From: Candidatus Melainabacteria bacterium
GTDB lineage: Bacteria; Cyanobacteriota; Vampirovibrionia; Obscuribacterales; Obscuribacteraceae
Direction: 5' to 3'
NCBI GenBank assembly: GCA_003153555.1
Contig: PLZS01000077.1
Span: 1-45,806 of the forward strand
Length of the DNA stretch: 45,806 nucleotides
Within the stretch, counting starts at the first letter, position 1, and each line of letters opens with the position of its first letter. Below, piece by piece: positions 43,710 through 45,806 of this stretch. The notes under the pieces are model-generated. The model ran no database searches. It worked only from the letters and a program-made list of their open reading frames with translations, and was not told the DNA's origin. The position numbers were made by a program, and so were the translations under genes.

Positions 43710-44071
43710 TACTCCCTGTCCCTCTAGCGGGGTTGACAAGCCAGAAAAGAACTTACATCACAGCAGTCAATTGCACAAGCCATGACTAGCTGACGAAAGA
43801 ACCCGGCAGCCAGCCATTCCTTTTGGTAAAGTCGCCCAGCAGATCGATCATCTGGTGAACAGCACTTCTGAACAAAAAGCCAGAGGGTGAAGAGGACTGC
43901 TGAAATAAACCCGGTTGTCATTTAAAAGAACTCGACTGCACAACTGCCGTATATGGCGATCGCCAGTGAACGCCACTTCTGAAACTGACAAGAAGAGTTT
44001 TGGATGTTCCGAATTTGTTGAACTTGGCGTCCCAAGCCATTAGCCATAGCGCCACTTTTCGTTCCTTCTAT

Positions 44072-44310
44072 CCTCCGGAGGTTGTGCTTATTACCTCCGG
44101 ATACCTCCGGAAGTATTGCGGAGGTCGCTGCTCCTAGCTCCGGAGGCTGGAGGTTCACATCCGCAGGCAACGAGATTCGACCGACTGGCTGCCATTTGAC
44201 TGTGTTGGAAGTAATCCTGGGTTCAGACAAACCGGTCACGCTATGTGAGCCCGAACCGGCACCAGCTCTAGTTTGTCACGCCTCCGGATGCAGCATAAGC
44301 AACCTCCGGA
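44072..44310. repeat. Cluster of CCTCCGGA repeats before the Gp88-like gene
   Basis: CCTCCGGA or its complement TCCGGAGG occurs at 44072, 44094, 44104, 44139, 44281 and 44303. Two copies (44072 and 44139) extend to CTCCGGAGG, a palindrome. ATAAGCACAACCTCCGG (minus strand, about 44074-44090) and ATAAGCAACCTCCGGA (plus strand, 44295-44310) form a 200-bp-wide inverted repeat. The 43740-44575 interval has no convincing gene. The core TCCGGA resembles the motif in the 38.9-39.3 kb region. This may be a second replication, partition or regulatory region. Confidence 0.55.
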
Positions 44311-44575
44311 TACTGGATGTCGAAGATCCTTTTCAGCGCTTTTACTGCCAAGCCGTACATTCCCGTTCCATTTCTACTCAAAGCCCTGATCCTGCCGATC
44401 TGTGGTGGTACCTCCGCGCTGTGTTTTTTTATGGTACCGGCTCAGCGCCACCGCTGCGCAAGCGGGTTTTCTTGTTCTAGCTACTTCTCCTTTGTCGGCT
44501 TGCACGCGGAGCCGAGCCGGTTGGTGTTGCCACAGCAGCGCTTGCTGCCTACTTCCGGCACAAAGGAGAGGTTAT

Positions 44576-45370
44576 ATGGCAATCACTCACGACTACGGTT
44601 TGGAGCTGACTAATAACAGTAAAGTGGGCTGGGCATTCAGTCTTCCTAGAAGTAAGACTTGCATCAATGCTACACCTACCTGCAAGAAGGTTTGTTATGG
44701 CAATGGCATACGCTATCAGTCCGATGCTCAGAAAGCCAAGCGGGAACGCAACTACAGGACTGTCGAATTTCTTCTCAAGGAAGGTGGCCCTGAGTTGCTG
44801 GCTGAAAACTTGTCGATGCTGGTTGATCAGGCGCGTCCTCGGGACTGGCTTACTGCCAGGATTACGGAGTCTAAGACTGTAATCCCCTGGACGCTCCGCA
44901 TCCATGACGTGGGCGACGCATATTCGGTGGATTATGTTCAGGCATGGCTTCTAGTGGCTCAAAAACAGCCTTCTTGCTCGTTCTGGTTCTATACCAGAAG
45001 CTTCATCGATGAAGAGTTGTTTGCTGCTCTTACAGAACTTGCCGCTTTGCCAAACTGCCAGGGCTGGCTCTCTGTCGACTCCGACAATTATAATCAGGCG
45101 ATACTGGCTAAGTGTAAAGCGCCTGCAGGTGTCTGGAAACTGGCCTTGCTGCAAGACAAAGATCTGCTGCCTGAGGTTCTTCCGGCTTTGACAGAAACTG
45201 CCTCAGCCGGGGAGATAGTCAACTTCCCCTGTCACCGAGGCGGCCATCATGTCGCACCTTTGCGCGACAGAGTGCTCACGGTATGCCCGGCTGGGACCGG
45301 TGCATACAAGCTGCAGACGGACAGAAGCTTGCCCAGACCCTGCCAGCTCTGTACTTTCTGCCTGCCTTGA
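44576..45370 (+). CDS. Phage Gp88-like family protein
   Basis: From the ATG at 44576, preceded by AAGGAGAGG at 44563-44571, this is a 264-residue protein. The frame is open to 44402, but the ribosome binding site decides the start. It has the Gp88 pattern: SKTCINATPTCKKVCYGNGI (Cys-rich, near 27-46), then WTLRIHDVGDAYSVDYVQAW, WFYTRSF and a C-terminal CPAGTGAYK...C-x-x-C-x-x-x-C-type cluster. The family occurs in phages and mobile elements, and no function is known to me. The Cys sets suggest a metal or Fe-S site. It lies downstream of the CCTCCGGA repeats. Confidence 0.65.
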   Translation: MAITHDYGLELTNNSKVGWAFSLPRSKTCINATPTCKKVCYGNGIRYQSDAQKAKRERNYRTVEFLLKEGGPELLAENLSMLVDQARPRDWLTARITESKTVIPWTLRIHDVGDAYSVDYVQAWLLVAQKQPSCSFWFYTRSFIDEELFAALTELAALPNCQGWLSVDSDNYNQAILAKCKAPAGVWKLALLQDKDLLPEVLPALTETASAGEIVNFPCHRGGHHVAPLRDRVLTVCPAGTGAYKLQTDRSLPRPCQLCTFCLP

Positions 45371-45806
45371 ACAATGAGGAAATGGCTGGAGCTCGCGCCC
45401 CTTTATTTTGTGCCATTAACTGTGGCAACTCTTTTCTCCTCTTGTATTTCCTCAGATGTCGTTTCGCTAAAACTGGCTTCCTGCCACAACCTTGTCGGCT
45501 GGTGGACCAGGGCTTGGACATTTTTAATGGCCGTTTATTTCTTTGGTGTCGATCGATCCTGTCTGCCTTCTAGAGCCACCACCTCGCGATCGTTTGTACT
45601 AAGCACCCGAAAACCTTGACCCAGTCCTGGCTTCTAGTCGTCCTCTTCTTATGTCTTCTTCCTTGTGGTGTTTCTTTTACCGCTTCTTTTTTATGGCCAC
45701 CTTGTCGCCGGCGCCGGCGGAACTGAGTTAGGGGAAACCGCCGCACCACGTGTGGGTTTTGTCATTCATATCTGGCTACCTCAGGGCTGTGTTAAACAAG
45801 TGCGAG
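45371..45806. other. Gene-free right end
   Basis: No frame in this 436-bp stretch looks protein-like. It is T/C-rich on the plus strand and contains CGCCGGCGCCGGCG (about 45705-45718), a GC palindrome. No RNA gene or transcription stop is recognisable. Confidence 0.4.

Noticed and set aside
43724..43921. 65-residue minus-strand frame with a hydrophobic start
   Set aside because: No ribosome binding site, and the sequence after the hydrophobic stretch is not protein-like. Probably chance.
44072..44310. CRISPR array
   Set aside because: Repeats are 8-10 bp, irregularly spaced and in both orientations, with no cas genes.
44082..44480. 132-residue plus-strand frame and the opposing 105-residue minus-strand frame
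   Set aside because: Both read through the CCTCCGGA repeat cluster, have no ribosome binding site and have unnatural composition. The region is better read as non-coding.
1..45806. Window as a complete circular plasmid
   Set aside because: Joining the ends puts a stop codon into the left-edge minus-strand frame after about 19 codons, and no end repeat is visible. Circular closure is not supported.

Overview
This window looks like the backbone and cargo of a mobilizable or conjugative plasmid (or an integrated plasmid-like element), not an ordinary chromosomal stretch. It holds a MobC-like protein, a relaxase, a VirD4/TraD-type coupling protein, a KfrA-like DNA-binding coiled-coil protein, and a primase-type replication protein beside repeat-rich non-coding DNA. 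I see no rRNA, tRNA or CRISPR array. Base composition is near 50% G+C. A KaiC-like double ATPase next to stand-alone receiver proteins hints at Cyanobacteria or their non-photosynthetic relatives (Vampirovibrionia/Obscuribacterales). That taxonomic guess is weak inference.

Layout. (1) 0-7 kb: transfer module. It runs from a possible oriT region through mobC-like, relaxase and coupling protein genes to three membrane or secreted proteins, one of which is a membrane-anchored J-domain protein. (2) 7-10.1 kb: three receiver-type proteins (one a pseudo-receiver) and a two-domain KaiC-like ATPase. (3) 10.2-12.8 kb: a broken serine resolvase, an unrecognised protein, and a protein whose N-terminus resembles proteasome-fold Ntn hydrolases. 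(4) 12.8-23.7 kb, minus strand: a three-gene operon of very large proteins. They are a NERD-pseudokinase-kinase-P-loop fusion, a 596-residue unknown and a HerA-like ATPase of 1674 residues. It resembles the kinase/unknown/ATPase part of the MADS defence system (MAD6-7-8) and, more distantly, DptFGH. (5) 23.7-31.2 kb: a tyrosine recombinase, then a complete type I restriction-modification operon (hsdM-hsdS-hsdR). (6) 31.3-37.8 kb: the most unusual region. An acyl-carrier-like protein, an XRE regulator, an ImmA/IrrE protease, a thymidylate-synthase-fold protein, a holo-ACP synthase, a SidA/IucD-like flavin monooxygenase, a 5-hmdU-kinase/base-hypermodification family protein and a MazG-type pyrophosphohydrolase lie together. 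Two promoters in this island share a nearly identical operator. I read it as a candidate pyrimidine or DNA hypermodification system that uses a dedicated carrier protein. (7) 37.8-45.8 kb: partition and replication region. It holds the KfrA-like gene with palindromic operators, a TTCCG/CGGAA-dense non-coding region with a perfect 20-bp palindrome, a catalytically dead paralogue of the primase domain, the intact primase, CCTCCGGA repeats, and a phage Gp88-like protein.

How the parts may work together. The transfer genes move the element and the 37.8-45.8 kb genes maintain it. The central 25 kb is a defence and modification island in which a type I R-M system, a kinase/ATPase system and a putative base-hypermodification pathway coexist. 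The hypermodification genes appear to be controlled by the XRE/ImmA pair through the shared CTTACC-N3-GGTAAG operator. All function statements are from reading the sequence; no database search was run.
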